Shown here: in pieces, positions 1 to 10,000 of the stretch
Layout: each line of letters begins with the position of its first letter
Numbering within the stretch: position 1 is the first letter of the stretch
Source of the DNA: an uncultured Muribaculaceae bacterium
GTDB taxonomy: Bacteria; Bacteroidota; Bacteroidia; Bacteroidales; Muribaculaceae
Assembly: GCA_910578035.1 (NCBI GenBank)
Contig: CAJTOB010000011.1
Span: forward strand, 1-60,729
Direction: 5' to 3'
DNA length: 60,729 nucleotides
The notes under the pieces: generated by a model
Told to the model about the DNA's origin: nothing
What the model saw: the letters and a program-made list of their open reading frames with translations, nothing else
The model's database searches: none
Program-made: the position numbers and the translations under genes

Positions 1-733
1 TTCGCTGCGCATAAGGCAAAGCCTCTGACTGTGGATAATACCGAGGATTAAGTATGTTGAAGGCAATAGCACCTTTAGATACTCTTACCATTGTATTATT
101 AATGTCTTTTATAGTATAATTAGCATTTTGTCGATTCAAAGTTGCATGCCAATATAATGTGTCTTGAAAATTAGTCGGCTTATATAATAAGTTTTTACGA
201 CTCATTGCATCATACCAGTAATGGGCATCATGGACGGCTTTTGACGAAATAGGAATACCTTTAAATTTTAGTTCGTCATTCAGGCTAATGAGAGAGTCTC
301 CATGATTTAAAACACGAAATGCACTTACATTTATTGGAAAACTTAAATCTGTTTTTTTACGTAAATGAAGTTCTACAAAAAATATACGGGCGTCATATTC
401 ACTGTCTCCATATTTTTTCTTTTCTTCTTCATCAAACCATGTATATCGGCTCCAATTATGGTATATAAGGAGCGTATCACTTCTTACAGTCCATATACCC
501 AATGTATCAATTGAATCCTTTTCATATCTATATACTTTATGGTTGGTGTTGAATGTTAATTCCTCCGGAACTGTCATAGTTTCTTTGTCGAAAATAATGT
601 AGTTAGGATATATGCTTAATGTGTTAAACATACATTCATCAGGTGGATATATCTCATGGTTTACCATCCGTGACGAACATAAAGTAAGCGACAGAATCCC
701 AACGACTAACAATCCATAAATTAATTTTCTCAT
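1..733 (-). CDS. Putative lipoprotein, candidate immunity protein 3 (partial)
   Basis: The reading frame opens with ATG at 733 and stays open for 244 codons to the left edge, so the 3' end is missing. The first 20 residues are hydrophobic and end in LSLTLCSS, a plausible lipobox, so the product is probably an envelope lipoprotein. The rest is rich in Tyr, Asn and Asp, with no motif I recognise. It starts only 4 bp after the stop of the third Rhs toxin remnant and is as AT-rich as the other toxin/immunity genes of this array. By position it is the best candidate immunity protein for that toxin. That role is inference from gene order; an unrelated lipoprotein is possible. Confidence 0.7.
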   Translation of the reverse strand, partial: MRKLIYGLLVVGILSLTLCSSRMVNHEIYPPDECMFNTLSIYPNYIIFDKETMTVPEELTFNTNHKVYRYEKDSIDTLGIWTVRSDTLLIYHNWSRYTWFDEEEKKKYGDSEYDARIFFVELHLRKKTDLSFPINVSAFRVLNHGDSLISLNDELKFKGIPISSKAVHDAHYWYDAMSRKNLLYKPTNFQDTLYWHATLNRQNANYTIKDINNTMVRVSKGAIAFNILNPRYYPQSEALPYAQR

Positions 734-737
734 CTCT

Positions 738-1568
738 TTAAGGTTTATAAGTTACACCTCTGAAACGGAATGCCCTTTTTCCTTGCTCTGAACGTTTTTG
801 AAGGCCTCTAAATATGGTGCCTTCTCCATAAAACTCCCAACGCTCATCATATTGGTGGATATTTTTGATGGTTAATGAAACTTTTGGCAAATCGGGGTAC
901 ATTCCCTTGATCTCCTCTAACTTAAAACAATCTGCACCAAATAAATATCCTCTCGCATAAGCTTCAAACTCATCATAAACATCATAAAATAAATTTTCAT
1001 AACTTGCCTCTCCATTTACAGACAAATCAATTTCGCCGGTCAGAAACTGATATCCATGCTTAAATTCATGAGCTATCAATCCTAATGGACCGAATGCACC
1101 GCCCGGAATCATAAAAGTGACTGCATCAATATCGGAGTCATAAATAGTGGCGCCTGTATTGCCTAATGGGGATATTGCACTCACATGGAATAACTGGTCT
1201 GAAGCATGCATAATCATTATTTCGGCAAATGCACGAGCATAATCTACCGCCTGAGCCTTCGTTGACAGAATACCGATCTTACCATCGGCATCAAAATAGC
1301 CAGTCTTCGTAGTGACCCCTCCAATCTCGACTGCCCGCGACAGCAGCATGCTGCGGCCTTCATATTCAAGGCTTAATACAACTTTATTATATTCAGTCAA
1401 ATAGCCTGCATCTCTTTTAACAATGAAAGCCGCCAATGTCATAAGTACAGCTAGGCTATAACGGTAATGTATCTCAGCTAGCCCATAGTGCTTTTTTAAG
1501 ATTACGGTTCCTAGTGCGTAATAACCATACCAACGACCAAACTCATTATATTCTACTAATAGTAACAT
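738..1568 (-). pseudogene. Orphan Rhs tip 3 with HExxH zincin toxin, decayed N-terminus
   Basis: The frame can be extended to a TTG at 1619, but ATG at 1568 is more plausible. The first ~90 residues are a degraded mosaic of YD-repeat pieces (EYNEFGR, IHYRY, LEYEG). Then comes a clear copy of the Rhs segment MLLSRAVEIGGVTTKT that is also found in the full-length gene. It is fused in frame to GYFDADGK, because 20 codons are missing relative to the parent. The C-terminal ~190 residues form a distinct domain with HEFKHGYQF (about residues 183-191 counted from the TTG) and a downstream DEFEAYARGYLFG, typical of zincin metallopeptidase toxins seen at Rhs C-termini. The hallmark YLDTRSGR core is absent, so this is probably a silent toxin cassette rather than a working protein. 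Confidence 0.7.
1275..1352. repeat. Short Rhs-derived repeat in tip 3 with a 60-bp deletion
   Basis: Positions ~1301-1350 match ~5077-5127 of the full-length gene almost exactly (tagtgacccctccaatctcg is common to both). Positions ~1277-1299 match ~4990-5013. The 60 bp that separate these blocks in the parent are missing here, and the parent has an AAATA at both ends of the missing piece. Confidence 0.8.
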
Positions 1569-2125
1569 CCTTCTATATACTTTATTCGCCGTCGTTCTAT
1601 TATTACAAGCAGACAACAAGCACTGCGATTATTTTTCTTTCTGTTTTCCTGATTCTTAATGTGTCTGTAAAAACCATTATATGGAGTACCCCTACCATCC
1701 GAAAAAAAAGGAGGATACACCTTAATTGTATCACTTCGACTTTCATAAAGATATTGCATTCCTGTACTTGCTACAAACCACGAATAATTCCCTTGAAAGC
1801 ATTCTTGTTTCTGATAATCCAAACTGATTTTATCAAATGGATGCTCAAAAAATATACATATTGTATCATTTGAAGATAATTGAAGAAATGGCACAATATT
1901 CCTTGGATTAAAGTCCGATACATAGGGCTGGATATTCTTGATTATCGAAATAACTGTTTCATCAAGATTAGACACCCATAGATTACGGTATGTAGTTTTG
2001 GGTAATTCATAAACTCTGATAATTGAATCTTTTAAAATTGCAGCTTCACGAGTCTCAAATTCATTCCCATATATCGCAAGAGTAGGAATAAATATAATAA
2101 TTAACGTTATATAAATATATTTCAT
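1556..2125 (-). CDS. Exported small protein, candidate immunity protein 2
   Basis: The product is 189 residues with an N-terminal signal peptide (MKYIYITLIIIFIPTLAIYG), so it is predicted to be periplasmic or surface-exposed. I recognise no family. It lies 31 bp downstream of the orphan Rhs tip with the M91-like toxin, in the usual toxin-then-immunity order, which is the only evidence for an immunity role. Its last ~20 codons overlap the start of the next toxin remnant by 13 bp (63 bp if the TTG start is used). Those last codons are basic and unlike the rest (KNQENRKKNNRS then an aliphatic stretch), which suggests that the original 3' end was replaced when the third cassette was joined. Confidence 0.65.
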   Translation of the reverse strand: MKYIYITLIIIFIPTLAIYGNEFETREAAILKDSIIRVYELPKTTYRNLWVSNLDETVISIIKNIQPYVSDFNPRNIVPFLQLSSNDTICIFFEHPFDKISLDYQKQECFQGNYSWFVASTGMQYLYESRSDTIKVYPPFFSDGRGTPYNGFYRHIKNQENRKKNNRSACCLLVIIERRRIKYIEGCYY

Positions 2126-2156
2126 TTCCTATTTCGTTTCCTAAATTTTAATTCAT

Positions 2157-3236
2157 TTAATATAACTCTTGAATCACCAAAAAAACTTCATTCATTCTGT
2201 GGTTAGGATAAAGTTTCATCCTTACACCAAACATATCTATACTTTTTGGTAAATTAGTAATACAATAACCTAATCTAAAGAGTTCTCCATGTTCAGCTCT
2301 TATAAAATTTTCACCATATACAGCCCATTTCTCGTCTGTACAAAAAACCTCTCCATTAACTGATTCACCCCATTTTTTGTATGTGTAGCCAAACAATTTA
2401 CTCTCCGCATGGAACATTTCGTGAGCTAATGATAAGAATGGGGCATAAATAACTTGGCTATATTGACTATCACCTATCACTAAAACATCTGCACACCAAT
2501 CCTTGGCATTCCAATTTATCGTCATTTCTTCCGAATTCAACCAATTTATATTAGATTGTGCAACATTGATTATTTTGTCAGAATCAATTAACGAAGAAAC
2601 CAACTCACTACCGACCACTCCTGATTGTATCAGTTTCAAAGCCCCAATCAAAGCGTCAGCAAACACATCACCACTTTGGTATTGTTCGCCACTATTATAG
2701 AACCCCCAACCATCTGAGCCATTAATATATTGATAAGCAATCCCGTTTATCATTGTTTGTATGATATTGCCGCTCGGATCGATATTGTTTATGGGGTCGG
2801 CTGCGCATAATGCATAAGGAGACAGCCAAAAGTATTTTTCAGAGTATGAATCATGGCTGTTCCAGCGGCCCGAGCGGGTGTCGAGATAGCGCGCCCCGAA
2901 GTCGCTGGGGCGAAGAGCTCCGACATTCAGACGCTCCTTCCCTCCATAAAGCCTACGGTTGCCACCCTCGGGCTCAACCCAGGGCTCTCCATACGGATAA
3001 TACGACGCCGTCTGCTCAACCTTTCCTCGTGCAGTGACATCGGCTATGATGTTACCCTGATAGTCCGACACATAATAGTGCACTTTTCCGTCGGAATCGA
3101 AATAACCTCCGTCAATATATGCAGCCATAAACTCCACATCGACCAACTCATACGGCCCAAGATACTCGGTGACAGTAGCAACACCGCCAACTTCCGACCA
3201 CCACAAGAACTTAATCTGTTTATAGAATACATACAT
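2157..3236 (-). CDS. Orphan Rhs tip 2 with M91 (NleC-like) zincin toxin domain
   Basis: The product is 359 residues with no signal peptide. Residues ~13-155 reproduce the end of the full-length Rhs protein: GGYFDSDGKVHYYVSDYQGN, the YGGKERLN block and the core YLDTRSGRWNS, ending at DPINNIDPSGN. After that point the sequence diverges completely. The C-terminal ~200 residues contain LAHEMFHAESKLFG (HExxH near residue 270), then ENFIRAEHGELFRLGYC. This matches the pattern of the M91 family of zinc effector proteases, in which HExxHA is followed by ENxxRxExGxxxRxxY. The gene starts 15 bp after immunity candidate 1. The core DNA is almost identical to that of the parent gene. It is probably a recombination donor; the ATG at 3236 precedes the homology by 12 codons. 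Confidence 0.78.
   Translation of the reverse strand: MYVFYKQIKFLWWSEVGGVATVTEYLGPYELVDVEFMAAYIDGGYFDSDGKVHYYVSDYQGNIIADVTARGKVEQTASYYPYGEPWVEPEGGNRRLYGGKERLNVGALRPSDFGARYLDTRSGRWNSHDSYSEKYFWLSPYALCAADPINNIDPSGNIIQTMINGIAYQYINGSDGWGFYNSGEQYQSGDVFADALIGALKLIQSGVVGSELVSSLIDSDKIINVAQSNINWLNSEEMTINWNAKDWCADVLVIGDSQYSQVIYAPFLSLAHEMFHAESKLFGYTYKKWGESVNGEVFCTDEKWAVYGENFIRAEHGELFRLGYCITNLPKSIDMFGVRMKLYPNHRMNEVFLVIQELY
2853..3140. repeat. Rhs core direct repeat, copy in orphan tip 2
   Basis: From about 2853 to 3075 this DNA matches 4763-4985 with only a few mismatches (for example ccctccat versus cccccat, ctcgggctc versus ctccggctc). Weaker similarity continues to about 3190. It encodes the WNS...RRLYGGKERL...TASYYPYGEP part of the core. 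Such a tract is long enough for homologous recombination between the orphan tip and the full-length gene. Confidence 0.9.
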
Positions 3237-3251
3237 AAACTTAGAACTTGA

Positions 3252-4058
3252 CTATGATATTTTTATGGTATCATACATTCTTTTTTTCAATCCTAATATA
3301 ACAAAAATAATTGTGGCTACCACTCCTATAATAAGACTAAAAAAAACCAAACTTAAACTATCATCCGTCGCTTTTATCCACATTGGATGAAACTGCAATA
3401 CTTCCAAAATATACAATATGCCTCCAAATGCAATCAATATAAAGCCATAAGATATAATAAGACACCCTGTAAGACTCTTATTTTTAAGACATATTAGAGA
3501 TTGAGAAAGAATTATTATATATATCAATTGTAACAAAATACAAATACATAATAAATTCATATCAGAACTTCGATCAAATGTAACCGCTGAAACTGCAACT
3601 GGCACCAATACCATTGACATAAACAATAGCCGCACATACTGTCTGACATTACTCGTCACAGAACTATAAAAGGCATAGACTCTATAATTTAACAATTTGC
3701 GTTTCTCAAATAAAACGACAACGACTGTCAGAAAACTATAAAAAGCCAATACTTCACCAACATGCGGTTTTGAGGGAATTAAAAAGAATCCAAGAACTGC
3801 AAAACCGAGACAGACACTCCACATAGCTGTTAATAGTTTCGATAGAATTCTCACTTCTTCATTCGAACCATACCCGCCGAATATCAGGAAATATCTTATA
3901 AGCCAAAACAAGCCGATTCCCATCGGTACATATGATATACAACCCAGTATGCCAACAGGGTATATTATACAAAATGGTGAAATCACAAAGACAATAATGA
4001 CAAATAAATACACCAACGAGCCTATAACGCCAATTGTCTTCGGTTGTTTTCTTTTCAT
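3252..4058 (-). CDS. Polytopic membrane protein, candidate immunity protein 1
   Basis: The frame extends to ATG 4097, inside the end of the Rhs gene. ATG 4058 (MKRKQPKTIG) lies 8 bp after the Rhs stop and puts the first membrane segment close to the N-terminus, so I prefer it (268 residues). About eight hydrophobic segments fill the protein, beginning GVIGSLVYLFVIIVFVIS. There is no soluble domain and no motif I recognise. It directly follows the toxin end of the full-length Rhs gene, the standard place for an immunity gene. The DNA is much more AT-rich than the Rhs core. The immunity role is inferred from position only; a membrane location would suit a toxin that acts at or crosses the inner membrane. 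Confidence 0.7.
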   Translation of the reverse strand: MKRKQPKTIGVIGSLVYLFVIIVFVISPFCIIYPVGILGCISYVPMGIGLFWLIRYFLIFGGYGSNEEVRILSKLLTAMWSVCLGFAVLGFFLIPSKPHVGEVLAFYSFLTVVVVLFEKRKLLNYRVYAFYSSVTSNVRQYVRLLFMSMVLVPVAVSAVTFDRSSDMNLLCICILLQLIYIIILSQSLICLKNKSLTGCLIISYGFILIAFGGILYILEVLQFHPMWIKATDDSLSLVFFSLIIGVVATIIFVILGLKKRMYDTIKIS

Positions 4059-4065
4059 TTCATAT

Positions 4066-7000
4066 TTATCGGGAATTATGCGTACGATAGTTGCCATTTG
4101 GATATTTACGTCTGAAATTATCGAATACTATAGTTGGTATTGCCATTTTTCGCCTGTCTATAAAACGAACGAATTTTTCTTGAACCCTACCCATTATCCT
4201 TAAAGGTTGCACTGACTGTTGAAGCGATTTTGCTGAGGTGATGCCAGTTTCAAAATAATAATAATCCCCTAACGGAATATCAAAACCAGCAGCAGAAACA
4301 GCTTTAAATACTGCATCTGCACAATTATTAGTAAATAGGTTATAACCATAGTCTGCTGTATCTTCAAAACTTTGTGCCGCCATTCTGTCCTGCCCTTCTT
4401 GAGAACTTACGGTGTAAGCTTCAGTATATGAATACCCACACTTTTCACCTGTCAACTCTTCCATCAACGTTCCTGGATTATTAAAATCAGAATTTAAAAA
4501 ATCTTCAACTGTTGAAAATTCTTCTGTACCAAGATTATGATGAAAATTTCCTCCCATAAAACCAAGAGAGGCCCAATAAGTCGGAACTCCATTCATGGAA
4601 AAATATCTCCAACCATCGTTGTCATTTCCAATCAACATTGCAATATGCATTCCTGCAGTTATCAGAGTAATGTCGTAGCCATCTTTATCAACATAATTGA
4701 TCGGATCGGCACCACATACACTATACGGTGATAAATTGAAATATGATTCCAAATGCGGGTCCTGGCTGTTCCAGCGGCCCGAGCGGGTGTCGAGATAGCG
4801 CGCCCCGAAGTCGCTGGGGCGAAGAGCTCCGACATTCAGACGCTCCTTCCCCCCATAAAGCCTACGGTTGCCACCCTCCGGCTCAACCCAGGGCTCTCCA
4901 TACGGATAATACGACGCCGTCTGCTCAACCTTTCCTCGTGCAGTGACATCGGCTATGATGTTACCCTGATAGTCCGCCACATAATAGTGCACCTTACCCT
5001 CGGCATCAAAATACCCGCCGTCGAAATAAACCGCCTTCAGCACACCGTCGACCACCTCATAAGGCCCGAAATATTCAGTTTTCGTAGTGACCCCTCCAAT
5101 CTCGACTGCCCGCGACAGCAGCATGCCGGCACCGTCATACTCCAGCCTGATACGCCCGGCTTCAGTCTCGACAGACACCGGCTTATTGAACCGGTTATAC
5201 TCATATACACACGGCACGCTACCGTCGAAAACAACATTGCCGTTTGCATCGTATTCGAGTTCAAAACTGCCGTTGGCGCAGCAGAATCCGGTGCGACCTT
5301 CGAAGATATCGCCGTCCGACGACTCTATGTCGTAGCGCACAGCGCGGTTCCCCTCATACTCAATGACGACAGCATCGAGCATACCATATATCTTGCTGGC
5401 GCCGGCCCGGTCGACGATACCGTTGCGAATCATGCCTGTGAGATTGGCATTTGCATCGTAGCTATATTCCGTGGAATAGTCGGCGTCGCCCTTCCCACTA
5501 AAGACCGCCTTAGTAAGACGTCCTTTGCCGTCGTAGCTATAGTCGTATCGCCCGTCGTGGGTCTTGCGCGAAGCTATACGGCCGTTAAAGAGCGGGATAG
5601 CTCCGTTGCTACGCAGTAAAGTATCGGCAAATACGCGCGTACCACTACTTGCTATAAGACCGGCCTCAAATGGGTCCTCCAAATGGATTCCTAAAGTATC
5701 TAAATATGATATTCGGCTGCTTCTAAATGGTGTTATCGGCAAATCGCCCGGTCTGTACATAATGGGTTCAAGAAGTACGGTGGATTTCTGAGAAGCGATA
5801 TTACCGTTTATATCATACTCATAGTAGGTATTTCCTCTTACTCCGAAGCGCCGTCTGGCAGCACGACCAAGCCTGTCGTACTCTATGCGAGTCGCAGCTA
5901 TAGTATCGGTAATAGGCTGGTCTACCTCTATTAAAGTAAAAGGACCGTTGCAGAGCGAAGCTCTGATACCGCTGCGCCTGCCCGCAATATCAAATCCATG
6001 TCGAACGCATAAAGCAGGCAGTGCCTTGCCGGAGCATGATACAGTCTCGATGGATCTATTGCCACAGTAGTCATAACGATACCTGTATGATAATTTTGTA
6101 TTGCCATAGTCAACTGTCACAGAGTCGGTCTGACCGAACTTGTTATAATAGTAAGTCCGACTGGTTTTTCCTGCAAACTCCGAACTTATGCGCCCGATAT
6201 TGTCGTAGTGGCGCACCACATGTAGCGCCTCTACAGCACGGGGCAGCCCCCGGTCCGTTGTATACCCTCCGAGCGAGCCGTTTCCTGTCCAGTCCAGATG
6301 GCAAGGAGCTTCAAGAAAAGTTGCCAGTTCGCTTTCTGTCCAGGCCGCGTCAGCCTCAACAGCCAGACGCCCAAGACGGTCGTAGAAATTCAACTGCCAG
6401 TGTGGAGCCGTATTTCCGTCCTGAATAGCTACGAGACGCCCGGCACTGTCATAGCGGTAATGTATTGATACGCGACCGGGCAGTTTTTTGAGTATGATGT
6501 TCCCACGGGCGTCGTAATCATACCAATATGCCAGTTCCTGCATTTCAACATCGCTGCGGCTATAAGTTCTATCTGCCATTTTAGGCGGAAGCACATAGCG
6601 GAGGTCTCCATAGCCGTCGTATACATAGCGCGTGCACAACATAGACCCCGCAGAACCTCTATTTTCTGCAACTTTCAGTCCTCGGAAATCAGTAAAAGTC
6701 TGAATCAGCATACCGTCTTCATCTTTAGTCTCTTCCATAAGCAGATTTAAACTTGAGTAATTGCCGAGATACTCGATACCATCAGTCGTAACTTTATACC
6801 TTGGCGCTTTGAAGCGTGTGCCATTGTTCACATTTCGATTGTATGAGATTTGCTTTCCGGCCGACTGCCGCTCCTGACCGGGAAGCATGGTCGAGAGCAA
6901 GTGTCCGACCGGAGAAGATTCGTATGTCGAGACTGTATATGGCCTCTGGTCGGAATATGCTTCTGCCGCAGCACTTTCGACATCGGAAAGTGAAGGATGC

Positions 7001-10000
7001 TCACTGTCTACAGGCGTGGGAAGCCATGCTTTGACCGGCCGGCCAACGGCATCATACTCAGTATATTCAGCTAAAAGGCCTTGCGGATATGAGTTTACAC
7101 GCGAAATACTACGGCCAAGACCGTCGAAGGTCTCAACAGAACGGCGTCGGGAATAACCTTGGCTGTTTATCCATATATTCTCCGCCGCATAATTAGCTTT
7201 CCCACCGCCTAAATTATAGTCGTATGTAGCCACTGTGCCATGCCCGTCGATAGATACTTTGGCAAGACGTCCGGCAAAGTCGTAACCGTATCGGGTTGTG
7301 AGGCCGGCAGCATCTTTGTGAACGCTGAGCCCTACAAGAGGTTTATACTCGGCATATTCAGCCGGACAACCTGAAAGGGCAATGTCGAGATTCAGATTGC
7401 AGGCATCTGCATTTTCGATTCCCGGACCGTATTTCTGGAGTAATGCCCCAAAAGATATTCCTGAAAATTTATATACTGGATAAAGGCCGCCATAGCCCCA
7501 CAGATATGTAGTGCAGAATCCGTCGGGTCGCTTAATTTCGCGAATATTCCCTTGTGAGTCATAGAGAAAGCTCTGTACGACATAGCTTTCCGCACCACGA
7601 CTCAGTGTGAGCGACTTTGGTTTCACAATATTTCCGCTCCAAGGACTCATGCTAAATTCGGCTTTAGACGTACAGCCGTCAAAACTGGCCGTGCTTGAAG
7701 TGACAACACCGACCATATTTCGTTCACGCATTGTTCGCCCGATATCGCCGGCGGGTATATAACCAAGCGCCAATGTGCCGCTCTCTTTGTTACGGCTCGT
7801 TGTGATCCTGTCAATTAATCCGGTTCCTGAAACATAAGAATAATCTTCAATAGTCTCAAGCTCACCTTTGGCATAATCGACAGTCCGCTTAGACTTTAGC
7901 CTTTCACGCATAGGCACGACAGCATAAGCAGAGTAATCGTATGCTAATATTTTATCAGTCAGATATATTTGAGGTGCCGAACCATCATTAAGTGAAATCC
8001 TACTCTCATAAAATGTAGGTTGACGCTGGATTAGATTCATTTTATTCAAATCCATGTAGAATGTATCACTGAGACAAAAATCAGGCGCATAATCCATCAT
8101 CTGAGTTTGAGTAAGCCTTCGTTTTATAGCAAGATTTTCTATCAAAGGCATTGATGTCACCTCATAGTCGTATGTTTCATACTTGATTTTTTTGTAGTTG
8201 CAGACTTCTGCCTTAAAAAATAAAGTGGAATCTCGACTCGGATAATTATCAAAGGTATTTAAACTGAGATAGCTTATCTTTTCGATAAGTTGTGGACCCG
8301 TTGAAAAGATAGAATATATGGTGTCAGGCAGCACTCTGCCAAATTGTCTGTATATTTTGTTTTCCGGTATATATGACTTAAACTTGTACTCGGTTTTACC
8401 GAACGAATCGTATTCCGTGACTTCCTCATACCATATCGGAAATACTCCATCCTGATATTCCAGATAGTCGGATACATTATTTATTTCAATAATATTGCGC
8501 CTCACAAGATATGCATATTTTTCATGAAAATCGCTGTAAGTATAAGCTGTTTCGTGTGCATATGAATTAAGAAAAGTACTTCTTAGAGGAGCTGTCACGC
8601 ATTTTCCTTTGCTGTACGAATAAGAACGGATTCTTGGCGTATCCGTTTCTGACTGATATAGCATAATTGAAGAAACCCTAAGGCCTCCTCCTTTTTCAAG
8701 ACGGTCATTACCTATGTATGTACTGAATTCTTTGCTTTCTTCAATAGGATTAAATTCATGTATTTCATAGTTCCACACGGCTTTACCCCCTGTTGGATAT
8801 TGCACAGACCTGAGCAGATTGGACTTCATGTGTTTTTCTGAAATCTCAAAACTTCTGCCATATATCCTGTAATTTTTAGATTTGGTAAGGGCACTTTGAA
8901 ATTCCATTTCAGGAAGATTGTATTTAGTTGTTTCCTCTCCATTATAGAAACCCCATCGGTCTACCCCCCGGGAACTCTCCTCAGGATAATAGGTGAATAT
9001 GTATTTGCCGTCGGAGTAATGATTTATTTGATTCAATAGCACTGGGAGTCGTTCTGCGTTGTTTGGTAAGTCGCTGTATTCAAATCCTATGGAAAAAATC
9101 TTGTTAGTAAGCCATATTATATCAATATTTTTTAGAATCGACCCATAATAAAAATTTGGTTTTTTATAATTAAAATTGATATTGCAATCAAGATAACTGA
9201 TCTGCACTATGTCTTTATGTAGTGATGTTGTGAGGAATGGCGATGAAGTAGTTCCGTCTGAATCCACAGATGTATCCATAGACCTATAACTCAAACGGCT
9301 TGTATATCGGGATAATGTATTAATCTTATGAAATGTTAAGTCCCATGTAAATTTTATCTTGTTACCGGAGTTTAGTTCTATCTCGTAAAGGAGCCATTCG
9401 AGATTATGACTCTTGCCATCTATTGTTGCTATCTGACCGTCTTTAGAAAACCTATAGATGATCCCTGTCGGACTCACCACTTCTATTTTACTAAAGTCTG
9501 TTTTGGCTGTAATTTTATACTCATCACAATTGACTCCAATAAAGCGTCCGTCTGTATTAATCAAAGTTAGCGTCGTTTCCGGCAAAAAAATATAGAAAAT
9601 ATCATGTTCTGAATCAATGCGATTTATCTGGTGTCTTATATCTTGTTCATTGTAATAATGATATCTGGCAACACTTGATAACATCTGCTCATAGGTCGGA
9701 TTCTTCATATCTCCGTCGAAAAAAGGAAAATCGCCGTCGGCTCGTCCACGTATACTGCGCGTTATGCGAAGCCCAGGCGACATAGACCACCCAAGGCCGA
9801 GCGGATAAGGGTCATCATCCGGTTTTATGCCATTGCTACGATATCGTAGTGTCAGAGGCAGCGAAAAATCCTCGGCAGTCAGAGTATAGAGAGGCACTTC
9901 AAACTCGACGGCTCCAGTCACAAGCGACGGGGTCGGCATAGATACCTCTTTGAGCCGCGCTATTGAAGGCATGTCAGGAAACTGCTCTTCTCTCACCGGA

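Noticed and set aside
1569..1619. TTG start for Rhs tip 3
   Set aside because: It lies deep in the end of immunity candidate 2 and no promoter or conserved sequence supports it; ATG 1568 is likelier, if the remnant is translated at all.
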